Below, one piece after another: positions 42,225 through 50,581 of a DNA stretch of 64,000 bases. The notes beneath the pieces were generated by a model that saw only the letters and a program-made list of their open reading frames with translations, had not been told where the DNA came from and did no database searches. The stretch spans positions 62,001 to 126,000 of the forward strand of contig NZ_JBEUEL010000004.1 in the NCBI RefSeq assembly GCF_041725775.1, in the 5' to 3' direction. Source of the stretch: Pueribacillus sp041725775. Lineage in GTDB: Bacteria > Bacillota > Bacilli > Bacillales > UBA6769. The position numbers and the translations under genes were made by a program. Every line of letters begins with the position of its first letter. Within the stretch, counting starts at the first letter, position 1.

Positions 42225-42749
42225 ATGGTTGATTTAATTTTAATACTTTTACTTCTTTGCGGTTTTCTCATCGGATTAAGAAGAGGATTAGTGCTACAGA
42301 TTGTTCATCTAAGCGGATTTATCGTCTCACTCATTATGGCATATGTTTTTTTTGATGACCTTGCACCGAAATTGAAACTATGGATTCCTTATCCGAATTT
42401 AGGTGACGGTACGAGTACGGTGTTAAGTATACTAAATGTCGAAGATATTTATTATAAAGGGATTGCGTTTGCGATTTTGTTTTTCGGAACAAAAATTGCG
42501 ATGCACATACTAGGATCGATGTTAGACTTTCTAGCTGACTTGCCCATTTTGCGAACGATCAATGGTTGGCTTGGCGGAGTACTCGGCTTTTTAGAAATTT
42601 ATCTAATCGTGTTTATCTTTTTGTACATTGCAGCGATTATACCGAATGAATCCCTCCAAAATACGTTTAACAATTCATTCATCGCACAAATCATCATTAA
42701 ACATACACCTTATTTCTCAGCTCACCTTCAAGAACTCTGGCTTAGTTAA
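42225..42749 (+). CDS. yshB: CvpA family membrane protein (YshB)
   Basis: Membrane protein of the CvpA (colicin V production) family, 174 residues with about four membrane segments. The start MVDLILILLLLCGFLIGLRRG has the family's conserved Gly-x-x-x-Gly-x-x-x-G helix followed by RRG. Function in Bacillus is not established. It is co-transcribed with zapA, and the order zapA-yshB-polX-mutS2 is as in B. subtilis. Its stop codon lies at the edge of a repeat. Confidence 0.88.
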   Translation: MVDLILILLLLCGFLIGLRRGLVLQIVHLSGFIVSLIMAYVFFDDLAPKLKLWIPYPNLGDGTSTVLSILNVEDIYYKGIAFAILFFGTKIAMHILGSMLDFLADLPILRTINGWLGGVLGFLEIYLIVFIFLYIAAIIPNESLQNTFNNSFIAQIIIKHTPYFSAHLQELWLS

Positions 42750-42825
42750 AGCGCGACTACCATTAGCGTTAGCTCAAGGTTAGCGAGGCTTATCAGGTTC
42801 CTAATGTCCGTTTGAGTGCACTAAT
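42745..42825 (+). repeat. Second repeat family, copy b (short)
   Basis: AAAGCGCGACTACCATTAGCG begins at the yshB stop codon, and GGTTAGCGAGGCTTATCAGG with CTAATGTCCGTTTG follows. This is the order seen in copy a, but with the middle part missing. Confidence 0.6.
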
Positions 42826-42912
42826 TACAGACGATTGTTACGTTGAATAACAGATTATGATGTATCGTTTATTAAAAATTGTGAATTTGTGAGTACGTGC
42901 TAAAGATAAAAC

Positions 42913-42936
42913 AACTTCTCCTTTGGGGAAGTTTTT
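42913..42936 (+). terminator. Terminator before polX
   Basis: AACTTCTCC (42913-42921) pairs with GGGGAAGTT (42925-42933), with one T-G pair, and a short T-run follows. It probably ends zapA-yshB transcription. Confidence 0.65.
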
Positions 42937-42967
42937 GTACGTTTACATGAATGAAAGTAGGTGGAAC

Positions 42968-44680
42968 ATGAACAAAAAAGAAGTAGTACAAACGTTGGAA
43001 ATGATTAGTTTATATCTGGAAATTAAAGGGGAAAATCCATTTAAAATTGCGGCATATCGGCGAGCAGCGCGAGCACTTGAAGAAGATGTAAGAAGTATGG
43101 CACAAATCGATGATGTCGAGAAAATAAAAGGGATCGGTAAAGGAACGGCTACAGTAATCAATGAATTACTAGAGACTGGGAAGTCGAGCCTTTTTGAACA
43201 GTTAAGAGAGGAAGTGCCTGAGAGCCTTTTACAACTATTGAAAATACCTGGTCTCGGTGGGAAAAAAATTGCAACGTTATATAAGCAGTTGCAAATTACG
43301 GATTTGCTGTCATTGCAACAAGCATGTGAGAAAAATCAAGTGCGAACATTACCAGGCTTCGGAAAGCGGACAGAAGAAAACATTCTTTCGGCGATTCATG
43401 AACATCAAAAAGGTCCAAACCGTTTTCCAATTTGGATGGTGATTCCGATTGTTGAAGAGATCGAACAGCAACTGTCGCTCATCCAAGAAATTGAACAATT
43501 TTCTGTAGCGGGAAGCTATCGCCGCTTTCGCGAAACGGTTAAAGATTTAGATTTTGTAATTGCAACGAAGGAGCCACGTTCTGTTGCTGAAAAGCTTAAA
43601 AAGTTTAAAAAGGTAGAGGCGGTTATTGCTTCTGGAGAAACAAAAGTAACGCTAGAATTAGCGTATGAGTATCCAATCCAAGTCGATTTTCGTCTCATAG
43701 AACCGTACGAATTTAGCACAACCTTGCACCACTTTACTGGATCCCAACATCATAATATCGCGATGCGTCAACTTGCAAAAATGAAAGGAGAAAAGATTAG
43801 TGAATATGGGGTTGAAACAGGCGGTGGCGAATGGTTGACGTTTGCTTCTGAAGCAGAGTTGTTTCAACATTTTCAATTGCATTATATTCCACCAGAAGTT
43901 CGCGAAGGAACAGGTGAAATTGAGCAATTTAAACAACATGTCGATTTGATTGAATTGTACGACGTAAAAGGTGACTTGCACATGCACACGACGTGGAGTG
44001 ATGGGGCGCATACAATTGAAGAAATGGCAAAAGCCGCAATCGAAAAAGGCTACGAATATATTGCGATTACAGATCACTCACAATCTTTAAAAGTAGCGAA
44101 CGGTTTAACACCAGATCGAGTGAAACAGCAACGCGAAGAAATTAAACGGTTAAATGAAACGTTTTCAAATTTTACAATTTTAACGGGCACAGAAATGGAC
44201 ATTTTGCCAGACGGAACGCTAGATTTTGACGATGAATTGTTAGCTGAGTCTGACTTTGTTATTGCTGCGATTCATTCCGCATTTTCGCAAAACAAAGATA
44301 AGATTATGCAGCGACTCATTAACGCTTTGAAAAATGTACATGTCGATTTAATCGCACATCCTACGGGGAGATTAATTGGAAGAAGAGAAGGTTACAATGT
44401 TGACCTTGACATGCTAATTGAAGTCGCAAAAGAAACGAATACGGCGTTGGAGTTAAATAGCAACCCGCACAGGCTTGATTTAGCTCCTGAATGGCTTGAA
44501 AAAGCTCAGAAAAAAGGTGTGAAGATTGCGATTAATACAGATGCACATAAGACACAGACCTTGGATCATATCAAGTACGGTATTGCAACGGCTAAAAAAG
44601 GTTGGATTCGAAAAGAAACCGTATTAAACACATATTCACTTTCTGAACTGCGTCAGCACTTGCTTAGTTCTCAAACTTAA
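42968..44680 (+). CDS. polX: Family X DNA polymerase with PHP domain
   Basis: Gap-filling repair polymerase with 3'-5' exonuclease activity. N-terminal helix-hairpin-helix region (KIKGIGKGTA, IPGLGGKKIATL), then the polymerase palm with GSYRR (182-186) and the catalytic DLDF (Asp193, Asp195), then a C-terminal PHP domain starting DLHMHTTWSDG (His338, His340) that binds the metals of the exonuclease. I start it at ATG 42968, just after AGGTGG, giving 570 residues as in B. subtilis YshC; an upstream in-frame ATG falls in the terminator region. Confidence 0.95.
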   Translation: MNKKEVVQTLEMISLYLEIKGENPFKIAAYRRAARALEEDVRSMAQIDDVEKIKGIGKGTATVINELLETGKSSLFEQLREEVPESLLQLLKIPGLGGKKIATLYKQLQITDLLSLQQACEKNQVRTLPGFGKRTEENILSAIHEHQKGPNRFPIWMVIPIVEEIEQQLSLIQEIEQFSVAGSYRRFRETVKDLDFVIATKEPRSVAEKLKKFKKVEAVIASGETKVTLELAYEYPIQVDFRLIEPYEFSTTLHHFTGSQHHNIAMRQLAKMKGEKISEYGVETGGGEWLTFASEAELFQHFQLHYIPPEVREGTGEIEQFKQHVDLIELYDVKGDLHMHTTWSDGAHTIEEMAKAAIEKGYEYIAITDHSQSLKVANGLTPDRVKQQREEIKRLNETFSNFTILTGTEMDILPDGTLDFDDELLAESDFVIAAIHSAFSQNKDKIMQRLINALKNVHVDLIAHPTGRLIGRREGYNVDLDMLIEVAKETNTALELNSNPHRLDLAPEWLEKAQKKGVKIAINTDAHKTQTLDHIKYGIATAKKGWIRKETVLNTYSLSELRQHLLSSQT

Positions 44681-44696
44681 CGGGCAGGAGGATGGA

Positions 44697-47051
44697 ATGT
44701 TGCTAAAGAGAATGCTGCATCTTTTAGAATTTGATAAAATTAAAGAGCAATTACAAAAACACGCAGCGACGACACTTGGAAAAGAGAAAGTAAGTGAATT
44801 ACTGCCTTTTTTTCACTTCGAACAGGTTGCACACGCATTAGAGGAAACAGATGAAGCGTTAACGGTCATTCGTCTTAAAGGACAAGCGCCATTTGGTGGG
44901 ATTCGAGATGTTCGGGCAGCAGTTCAACGATCCGTTATTGGTGGCATGCTGAATGAAAATGAGTTAGTTGAAATCGAAACGACACTTCACGGCGCACGCC
45001 GACTAAAAAAATTTATTGAGTCAGTACAAGCTGACGATGAAGCAGATGTACCGATCTTAATTGAACATTGTACGCAAATTGAACCTTGCAATGCATTAGA
45101 AATGGAAATCCGTCGATGTATTGATCGAGACGGACGCATTTCAGATGATGCAAGTCCAGAACTAAAGCTTGTCCGAAATCAGTTAAGGAGTTACGAATCA
45201 CGAATTCGTGAAAAACTCGAGCAACTTATTCGTTTAAGTGATAATCAAAAAAAGCTGTCGGATTCAATTATAACGATTCGCAATGATCGCTATGTCATAC
45301 CGGTCAAACAAGAGTACAGATCTTCATTTGGTGGAATTGTTCACGATCAATCCGCTTCAGGTCAAACATTGTTTATTGAACCAAACGCTGTCGTTATGAT
45401 CAATAATCAATTAAGGGAAGCACAAGCGAAAGAACGGGTAGAAATTGAAAAAATTTTATTTGCGTTATCTGAAAAAGTTGCTTCATATTCAGATACGCTC
45501 CAACTAAACGTTAAGCAACTTGCGATGTTGGATTTTATATTTGCAAAAGCAGCTTATGCAAAAAAAGTAAATGCAACGAAACCAAAGCTAAATCAAAACC
45601 GCTATTTGCGTTATGATTCTGCGCGCCATCCACTCATTCCAAGTGAAGAAGTCGTGCCTATTTCACTTGAACTTGGCGGTTCATATGACACGATTGTAAT
45701 TACTGGACCGAATACTGGGGGAAAAACGGTTACATTAAAAACAGTCGGCTTACTAACCCTTATGGCGCAAGCCGGACTTCATATTCCAGTGGCGGAAGGT
45801 TCTGAAGCGACGGTATTTGAGCACATATTTGCAGATATTGGAGATGAACAATCGATTGAACAGAGTCTCAGTACGTTTTCGTCGCATATGACGAATATCG
45901 TTTCAATCTTAAATCACATCAACGAACGAAGTTTAGTGCTGTTTGATGAGCTTGGTGCAGGAACGGATCCAGAAGAAGGTGCCGCCTTAGCGATTGCGAT
46001 TTTAGATCATGTTCACCATATAGGTGCACGCTGTGTCGCGACAACCCATTATAGCGAATTGAAGGCCTATGCATATAATCGCGAAAGTGTCATCAATGCG
46101 AGTGTGGAGTTTAACGCTAAGACATTAAAGCCGACGTATAAGCTTCTTATCGGTGTACCGGGACGAAGCAATGCGTTTGAAATCTCGAAGCGATTGGGCT
46201 TGAAAGCAAGCATTATTGATGCTGCGAAACGCCAAGTTTCAAGTGAAACAACGAGCGTTGACAATATGATTATTGAACTTGAAAAGACGAAAAACAAAGC
46301 GGAGCGCGAATTAGCGGAAGCGAAACGAATTCGTAACGAAGTAGAAATAGATAAACGGCAATATGAAGCTGAACGTCAAACGTTTGAAAAGGAAAAAGAC
46401 CGTATGTTGAAGGCAGCTGAACAGAAAGCGAAAGATGCTGTTGAATTTGCAAAAATAGAAGCAGAGTCGATTATAAAGGAGCTACGTGAATATCGAAAAA
46501 ATGGTGTAAAAGAACACAAGCTTATCGAAGCTAAAAAGCGTCTTGAAGCTGCTTCCCCCCAACTAGTTGAGAGGAAACAAAATGTATCGAAGCAAAAAAC
46601 ACGAGAGAAATTTGCGATTGGTGATGACGTAGAACTCACACATTTATCACAAAAAGGCTCGATTATAGAACAAATTGATGACGGCGAATATCTCGTTCAA
46701 GTCGGCATAATGAAAGTAAACGTGAACGCTTCACAACTTAAAAAGATTGCACCGAAAAAACCAGAAGGCGAGCGCTCCTTCATTTCTGTAAAAGGGAATA
46801 AGCCTGTCGTGAAAACAGAATTAGATTTACGTGGGAAACGTTATGAAGATGCTCAAGTCGAAGTTGATCGTTATTTGGACGATGCTGTTCTTGCTGGCTA
46901 TTCGAAAGTAGCAATAATCCATGGGAAAGGAACGGGTGCATTGCGAAAAGGAGTTCATGAACTTTTGCAACGCCATCCTAATGTAAAATCGATTAGGCTC
47001 GGCCGAGAGGGAGAAGGAGGACTCGGAGTCACGATCGTCGAGCTAAGATAA
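44697..47051 (+). CDS. mutS2: Endonuclease MutS2
   Basis: MutS paralogue without the mismatch-recognition domain, implicated in suppressing recombination and, in Bacillus, in rescuing collided ribosomes. The core and clamp domains are followed by the ATPase with Walker A GPNTGGKT (337-344) and the FDELGAGTDPEEG Walker B block. A long coiled coil (about 515-640) follows, and the Smr nuclease domain ends the protein (about 712-784: LDLRGKRYEDA, IIHGKGTGALRKGV). The 784 residues are full length. The ATG follows AGGAGG by five bases. It is 16 bases behind polX. Confidence 0.96.
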   Translation: MLLKRMLHLLEFDKIKEQLQKHAATTLGKEKVSELLPFFHFEQVAHALEETDEALTVIRLKGQAPFGGIRDVRAAVQRSVIGGMLNENELVEIETTLHGARRLKKFIESVQADDEADVPILIEHCTQIEPCNALEMEIRRCIDRDGRISDDASPELKLVRNQLRSYESRIREKLEQLIRLSDNQKKLSDSIITIRNDRYVIPVKQEYRSSFGGIVHDQSASGQTLFIEPNAVVMINNQLREAQAKERVEIEKILFALSEKVASYSDTLQLNVKQLAMLDFIFAKAAYAKKVNATKPKLNQNRYLRYDSARHPLIPSEEVVPISLELGGSYDTIVITGPNTGGKTVTLKTVGLLTLMAQAGLHIPVAEGSEATVFEHIFADIGDEQSIEQSLSTFSSHMTNIVSILNHINERSLVLFDELGAGTDPEEGAALAIAILDHVHHIGARCVATTHYSELKAYAYNRESVINASVEFNAKTLKPTYKLLIGVPGRSNAFEISKRLGLKASIIDAAKRQVSSETTSVDNMIIELEKTKNKAERELAEAKRIRNEVEIDKRQYEAERQTFEKEKDRMLKAAEQKAKDAVEFAKIEAESIIKELREYRKNGVKEHKLIEAKKRLEAASPQLVERKQNVSKQKTREKFAIGDDVELTHLSQKGSIIEQIDDGEYLVQVGIMKVNVNASQLKKIAPKKPEGERSFISVKGNKPVVKTELDLRGKRYEDAQVEVDRYLDDAVLAGYSKVAIIHGKGTGALRKGVHELLQRHPNVKSIRLGREGEGGLGVTIVELR

Positions 47052-47054
47052 TCA

Positions 47055-47160
47055 ACACTAGAGCGGGACTAGCATGTAGATGTCCTTGTTAAAAGTACTT
47101 CAACTTAGACACTTTGATAAGCGGAGACTCATCTACTATAAAAAACATAGCAGATGAGTC
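47055..47160. repeat. Possible second-family repeat (copy d) and stable hairpin after mutS2
   Basis: AGAGCGGGACTAGCATG at 47061 resembles the left end of the second repeat family, but the rest is poorly matched. The interval ends in the stem GACTCATCTACTAT (47126-47139) / ATAGCAGATGAGTC (47147-47160), one mismatch, without a T-run. Confidence 0.4.
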
Positions 47161-47188
47161 GAAAAATGATTTCATGAAAGGTGAGAAT

Positions 47189-47272
47189 ATGGAAACACTA
47201 TGGAAGGTACTCCTCGTATTTTGTGGAATATTTTTTGTCGCAGGGATTGTTTATCTTCTTTTTTACACGTAA
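47189..47272 (+). CDS. Small single-pass membrane protein, 27 residues
   Basis: An ATG at 47189 preceded by AAAGGTGAG begins METLWKVLLVFCGIFFVAG, continues through one hydrophobic helix to LLFYT, and stops with TAA at 47272. The good ribosome site, the clean single helix and the position between a stable hairpin and the fadR promoter suggest a real small gene. I do not recognise a family. Similar small frames are often left unannotated. Confidence 0.6.
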   Translation: METLWKVLLVFCGIFFVAGIVYLLFYT

Positions 47273-47282
47273 CTAACGGTCA

Positions 47283-47310
47283 TTGACAGGAATGAACGAT
47301 ACGTTAAAAT
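47283..47310 (+). promoter_or_regulatory. fadR promoter
   Basis: A perfect TTGACA (47283-47288), a 16-base spacer and TAAAAT (47305-47310). Confidence 0.75.
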
Positions 47311-47316
47311 AAATAA

Positions 47317-47334
47317 TGAATGAATCATCATTCA
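47317..47334 (+). promoter_or_regulatory. FadR operator
   Basis: TGAATGAATCATCATTCA is an inverted repeat differing at one central base from the B. subtilis FadR consensus TGAATGAMTANTCATTCA. It lies at the expected transcription start, between the promoter and the fadR start codon, so fadR is probably autorepressed and released by long-chain acyl-CoA. Confidence 0.85.
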
Positions 47335-47359
47335 TGTCGTGGGAAAAGGGGAAAAGAAT

Positions 47360-47956
47360 GTGACTAGATTAGGGAAAGGTAGAGGTCCAAAATACAATCA
47401 GATTATTGATGCAGCGGCAGAAGTAATAGCCGAAAACGGTTTTCACCAAGCACAAGTTTCAAAAATTGCTAAAAGAGCAAAAGTTGCAGATGGTACGATT
47501 TATCTTTATTTCAAAAACAAAGAAGATATATTAATTTCCCTTTTTCGCGAAAAAATGGGACTTTATGTTGAACGCCTCGAAAAAGCGATGCTTACAAAAA
47601 CAACTGTTGAAGAGAAATTGTTTGCCCTCGTTGAAATTCATTTTAAAAACTTAAGTGAAAATCAATATTGGGCAGTTGTCACTCAACTTGAATTGAGGCA
47701 ATCAGATAAACGACTTCGCGCAAAAATTAGTGAAGTGTTAAAAAACTTTTTGGCAATAATGGATGACTTAATTGAGGAAGGCAAGCAAGAAGGAATTTTT
47801 AGCCCAAACTTAGATAAGCGTCTTGCGAGGCAAATGATTTTTGGAACTATTGACGAAACTGTCACAACTTGGGTTATGAAAGATAGAAAGTACGATTTAA
47901 TCTCACTTGCAAAGCCGATTCACAAGCTTTTGTTGAACGGATTAAAGGGAGATTAA
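47360..47956 (+). CDS. fadR: TetR family fatty-acid degradation regulator FadR
   Basis: Repressor of beta-oxidation genes, induced by long-chain acyl-CoA. An N-terminal TetR helix-turn-helix reads IIDAAAEVIAENGFHQAQVSKIAKRAKVADGTIYLYFKNKEDIL, here abbreviated to its two halves IIDAAAEVIAENGF and VADGTIYLYF. A C-terminal ligand domain follows. I choose GTG at 47360, eight bases behind AGGGGA, giving 198 residues; an in-frame GTG at 47339 is inside the operator-promoter region. In B. subtilis it lies in the lcfA-fadR-fadB-etfB-etfA operon; here lcfA and fadB are missing and etfBA follow. Confidence 0.93.
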   Translation: MTRLGKGRGPKYNQIIDAAAEVIAENGFHQAQVSKIAKRAKVADGTIYLYFKNKEDILISLFREKMGLYVERLEKAMLTKTTVEEKLFALVEIHFKNLSENQYWAVVTQLELRQSDKRLRAKISEVLKNFLAIMDDLIEEGKQEGIFSPNLDKRLARQMIFGTIDETVTTWVMKDRKYDLISLAKPIHKLLLNGLKGD

Positions 47957-48101
47957 ACATTAATTGTAAAAAACGTAATTCAAAATTCATAAACAAATAA
48001 TGCAACTTCGTTTTGGTTGTGCTAAAATGCTTTTTGTAAGAATATAAAAGCGGGCACGTGTCATTCTTTAATATTAAACTTAATTTTTAGGAGGGCATAC
48101 A

Positions 48102-48872
48102 ATGAACATTTATGTCATTATGAAAAGAACGTTTGACACAGAAGAAAAAATTGATATTCAAAACGGCGCCGTAGTAGATGACGGAGCGGAATTTATTATT
48201 AATCCTTACGACGAATATGCGATTGAAGAAGCGATTCAAAAGCGTGACGACTTAGGTGGAGAAGTAACAGTCGTTACAGTCGGAGACGAAGATGCCGAAA
48301 AAGAATTAAGAACAGCACTTGCGATGGGCGCAGATAAAGCTGTTTTAATCAATAGCGAAGACTTAGATGAAACAGACCAATTTACAACTTCAGTGATTTT
48401 AGCGAAATATTTTGAGGATAAAGAATATGACCTCATTCTTGGTGGAAACGTATCCGTAGATAAAAGTACTGGACAAGTTGGCCCGCGCTTAGCTGAATTA
48501 CTTGACATTCCTTGTGTAACTACAATTACGAAGCTGGATATCGACGGAGAAAATGTAACGATTGAGCGTGACGTTGAAGGTGACCAAGAAATCATCGAAA
48601 CGAAGCTCCCGGTGCTCGTAACAGCACAACAAGGCTTAAACGAACCACGCTACCCGTCTCTTCCAGGAATTATGAAAGCGAAGAAAAAGCCGCTTGAAGA
48701 AATTGATCTTGATGATTTAGACATCGATGAAGATGACGTCGAAGCAAAAACAGAAACAGTAGAACGCTATTTGCCACCAGAGAAACAAGCGGGTAAAGTT
48801 CTTGAAGGTGAAATCGCTGATCAAGTAAAAGAGCTTGTTGAACTGCTTAGAAGCGAAGCAAAAGTGATTTAA
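48102..48872 (+). CDS. etfB: Electron transfer flavoprotein beta subunit
   Basis: With EtfA forms the FAD/AMP flavoprotein that takes electrons from acyl-CoA dehydrogenases to the quinone pool. NIYVIMKRTFDTEEKI at the start, NPYDEYAIEEAI and the AMP-binding region VGDEDAEKELRTALAMGADKAVLI are family hallmarks. The 256 residues are full length; the ATG follows AGGAGGGCATACA. A 145-base gap separates it from fadR, and etfA follows 62 bases on. Confidence 0.96.
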   Translation: MNIYVIMKRTFDTEEKIDIQNGAVVDDGAEFIINPYDEYAIEEAIQKRDDLGGEVTVVTVGDEDAEKELRTALAMGADKAVLINSEDLDETDQFTTSVILAKYFEDKEYDLILGGNVSVDKSTGQVGPRLAELLDIPCVTTITKLDIDGENVTIERDVEGDQEIIETKLPVLVTAQQGLNEPRYPSLPGIMKAKKKPLEEIDLDDLDIDEDDVEAKTETVERYLPPEKQAGKVLEGEIADQVKELVELLRSEAKVI

Positions 48873-48934
48873 CTCGAATCGAATAGGACACGAACAGACT
48901 TAATATTGGGAAACCATTATACGGAGGGATAGTA

Positions 48935-49903
48935 ATGGCAAAGAAAGTGTTAGTATTAGGTGAAGCTCGCGGCGGGGAATTACGTAACGTATCATTCGAA
49001 GCGATCGCTGCAGGTAAAGAAATTTCCAACGGCGGTGAAGTTGTTGGTGCAATCTTTGGCGACAATGTCACAGAACTTGGTAATGAACTTATTACATACG
49101 GTGCTGACCGTGTAATCGTAGTAAATAATGAAAAACTGAAAGACTACACTCCAGACGGTTATTCACAAGCATTATTACAAGTGATTGAAAATGAAAGCCC
49201 AGATTCAGTTGTGATGGGTCATACTTCAATTGGTAAAGACTTGTCACCAAAAATTGCTGCTAAATTAGAAGCAGGCTTAATTTCTGACGCTACAGCAGTT
49301 GAAGTTGACGGTGACGATGTTACGTTCGTTCGTCCAATCTATTCTGGTAAAGCGTTTGAAAAGCAAAAATCAAAAGAAGGTACACTTATTGCAACCATTC
49401 GGCCGAATAACATTAAAGCACTTGAAAAAGACGAATCACGTAGTGGGGACGTTTCCGAACTTGATGTTGACATTAAAGATCTTCGTACCATTGTAAAAGA
49501 AGTAGTTAGAAAAACTACGACAGGTGTTGACCTTTCGGAAGCAAACGTTATTGTTGCTGGTGGACGTGGTGTGAAAAGTGCTGAAGGTTTTGAACCACTA
49601 CAAGAGCTTGCCGATCTACTAGGTGGTGCAGTTGGTGCATCTCGTGGTGCATGTGATGCTGGATACTGTGATTATTCACTTCAAATCGGTCAAACAGGTA
49701 AAGTCGTTACACCAGATCTATACTTCGCATTCGGTATTTCTGGAGCAATCCAACACTTAGCAGGAATGTCAAATTCAAAAGTTATTGTGGCAGTAAACAA
49801 AGACCCGGAAGCAAACATTTTCAGTGTTGCTGACTACGGTATTGTAGGCGACTTATTCGAGGTTGTTCCACTTCTTATCGAAGAATTCAAACAAATTCTT
49901 TAG
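48935..49903 (+). CDS. etfA: Electron transfer flavoprotein alpha subunit
   Basis: FAD-binding partner of EtfB in beta-oxidation electron transfer. The C-terminal FAD domain shows VAGGRGVKS, GGAVGASRGACDAGYCDY, IGQTGKVVTPDLYFAFGISGAIQHLAGM and NKDPEANIFSVADYGIVGDLFEVVP, in pieces a classic EtfA pattern. The 322 residues are full length. The ATG follows GGAGGG. It ends in a strong terminator. Confidence 0.97.
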   Translation: MAKKVLVLGEARGGELRNVSFEAIAAGKEISNGGEVVGAIFGDNVTELGNELITYGADRVIVVNNEKLKDYTPDGYSQALLQVIENESPDSVVMGHTSIGKDLSPKIAAKLEAGLISDATAVEVDGDDVTFVRPIYSGKAFEKQKSKEGTLIATIRPNNIKALEKDESRSGDVSELDVDIKDLRTIVKEVVRKTTTGVDLSEANVIVAGGRGVKSAEGFEPLQELADLLGGAVGASRGACDAGYCDYSLQIGQTGKVVTPDLYFAFGISGAIQHLAGMSNSKVIVAVNKDPEANIFSVADYGIVGDLFEVVPLLIEEFKQIL

Positions 49904-49911
49904 TTTTATTG

Positions 49912-49937
49912 AACGGGCATTTTGCCCGTTTTTCTTT
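49912..49937 (+). terminator. etfA terminator
   Basis: AACGGGCA (49912-49919) pairs with TGCCCGTT (49923-49930), followed by TTTCTTT. Confidence 0.9.
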
Positions 49938-49992
49938 ATAACAGCAAAACGTATAACTCTTGGTCAAACATGACTGCGTCCTGTGGAAAAAT

Positions 49993-50032
49993 GCCAGTAC
50001 TGGCACGCACGTGTATCGTACGTGATACTGGC
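49993..50032. repeat. Nested palindromes between etfA and trxA
   Basis: GCCAGTACTGGC (49993-50004) is a perfect 12-base palindrome. Its left arm GCCAGTA can also pair with TACTGGC (50026-50032) around CACGTGTATCGTACGTG, giving an alternative longer stem. Nothing else is recognisable in the remaining part of this gap. Confidence 0.5.
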
Positions 50033-50195
50033 GAGTTAGGGAGTTTTCTTTATATGAATTGGGAACCATATGAATAATTTAGGTCTCAAATGATAGTGCT
50101 AAATGTTGCTAGGCAAAAAATTAGCGCTATCATTTTAATCATGATATACTTTTTTTACAAAACAGCTTAACTGTCTGAAGGAGGTAAATACAATA

Positions 50196-50510
50196 ATGGC
50201 AATCCAAAATGTAACAGATCAAAACTTTGATGAAGCAACGAAAGAAGGGCTTGTACTCGCAGATTTTTGGGCGCCTTGGTGCGGACCATGTAAAATGATT
50301 GCTCCTGTATTAGAAGAACTCGATGCTGAAATGGGCGACGAAGTTAAAATTGTGAAACTTGACGTAGATGAAAACCAAGAAACAGCTGGAAAGTTTGGTG
50401 TGATGAGCATACCAACACTCATCGTATTTAAAGATGGGAAACCTGTTGATCAACTTATCGGTTTTCAGCCGAAAGAAGCATTAGTGAATACACTAAAAAA
50501 ACATCAATAA
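50196..50510 (+). CDS. trxA: Thioredoxin
   Basis: Cytoplasmic disulfide reductase of 104 residues. The active site WCGPC (Cys29, Cys32) follows the DFWAP strand, and the cis-proline loop SIPT is at about 71-74. The ATG at 50196 follows GAAGGAGGTAAATAC. Essential in B. subtilis, where it also lies between etfA and uvrC. A stable stem follows the stop. Confidence 0.98.
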   Translation: MAIQNVTDQNFDEATKEGLVLADFWAPWCGPCKMIAPVLEELDAEMGDEVKIVKLDVDENQETAGKFGVMSIPTLIVFKDGKPVDQLIGFQPKEALVNTLKKHQ

Positions 50511-50523
50511 ATATGAGTAAATC

Positions 50524-50553
50524 GAAAGAGCCTGTTACGTTACAGGCTCTTTC
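50524..50553 (+). terminator. Hairpin after trxA
   Basis: GAAAGAGCCTGT (50524-50535) pairs perfectly with ACAGGCTCTTTC (50542-50553). The T-run is poor, so some read-through into uvrC is likely. Confidence 0.7.
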
Positions 50554-50581
50554 AGCACTTCAGTATTAAAAGGATGACGAC

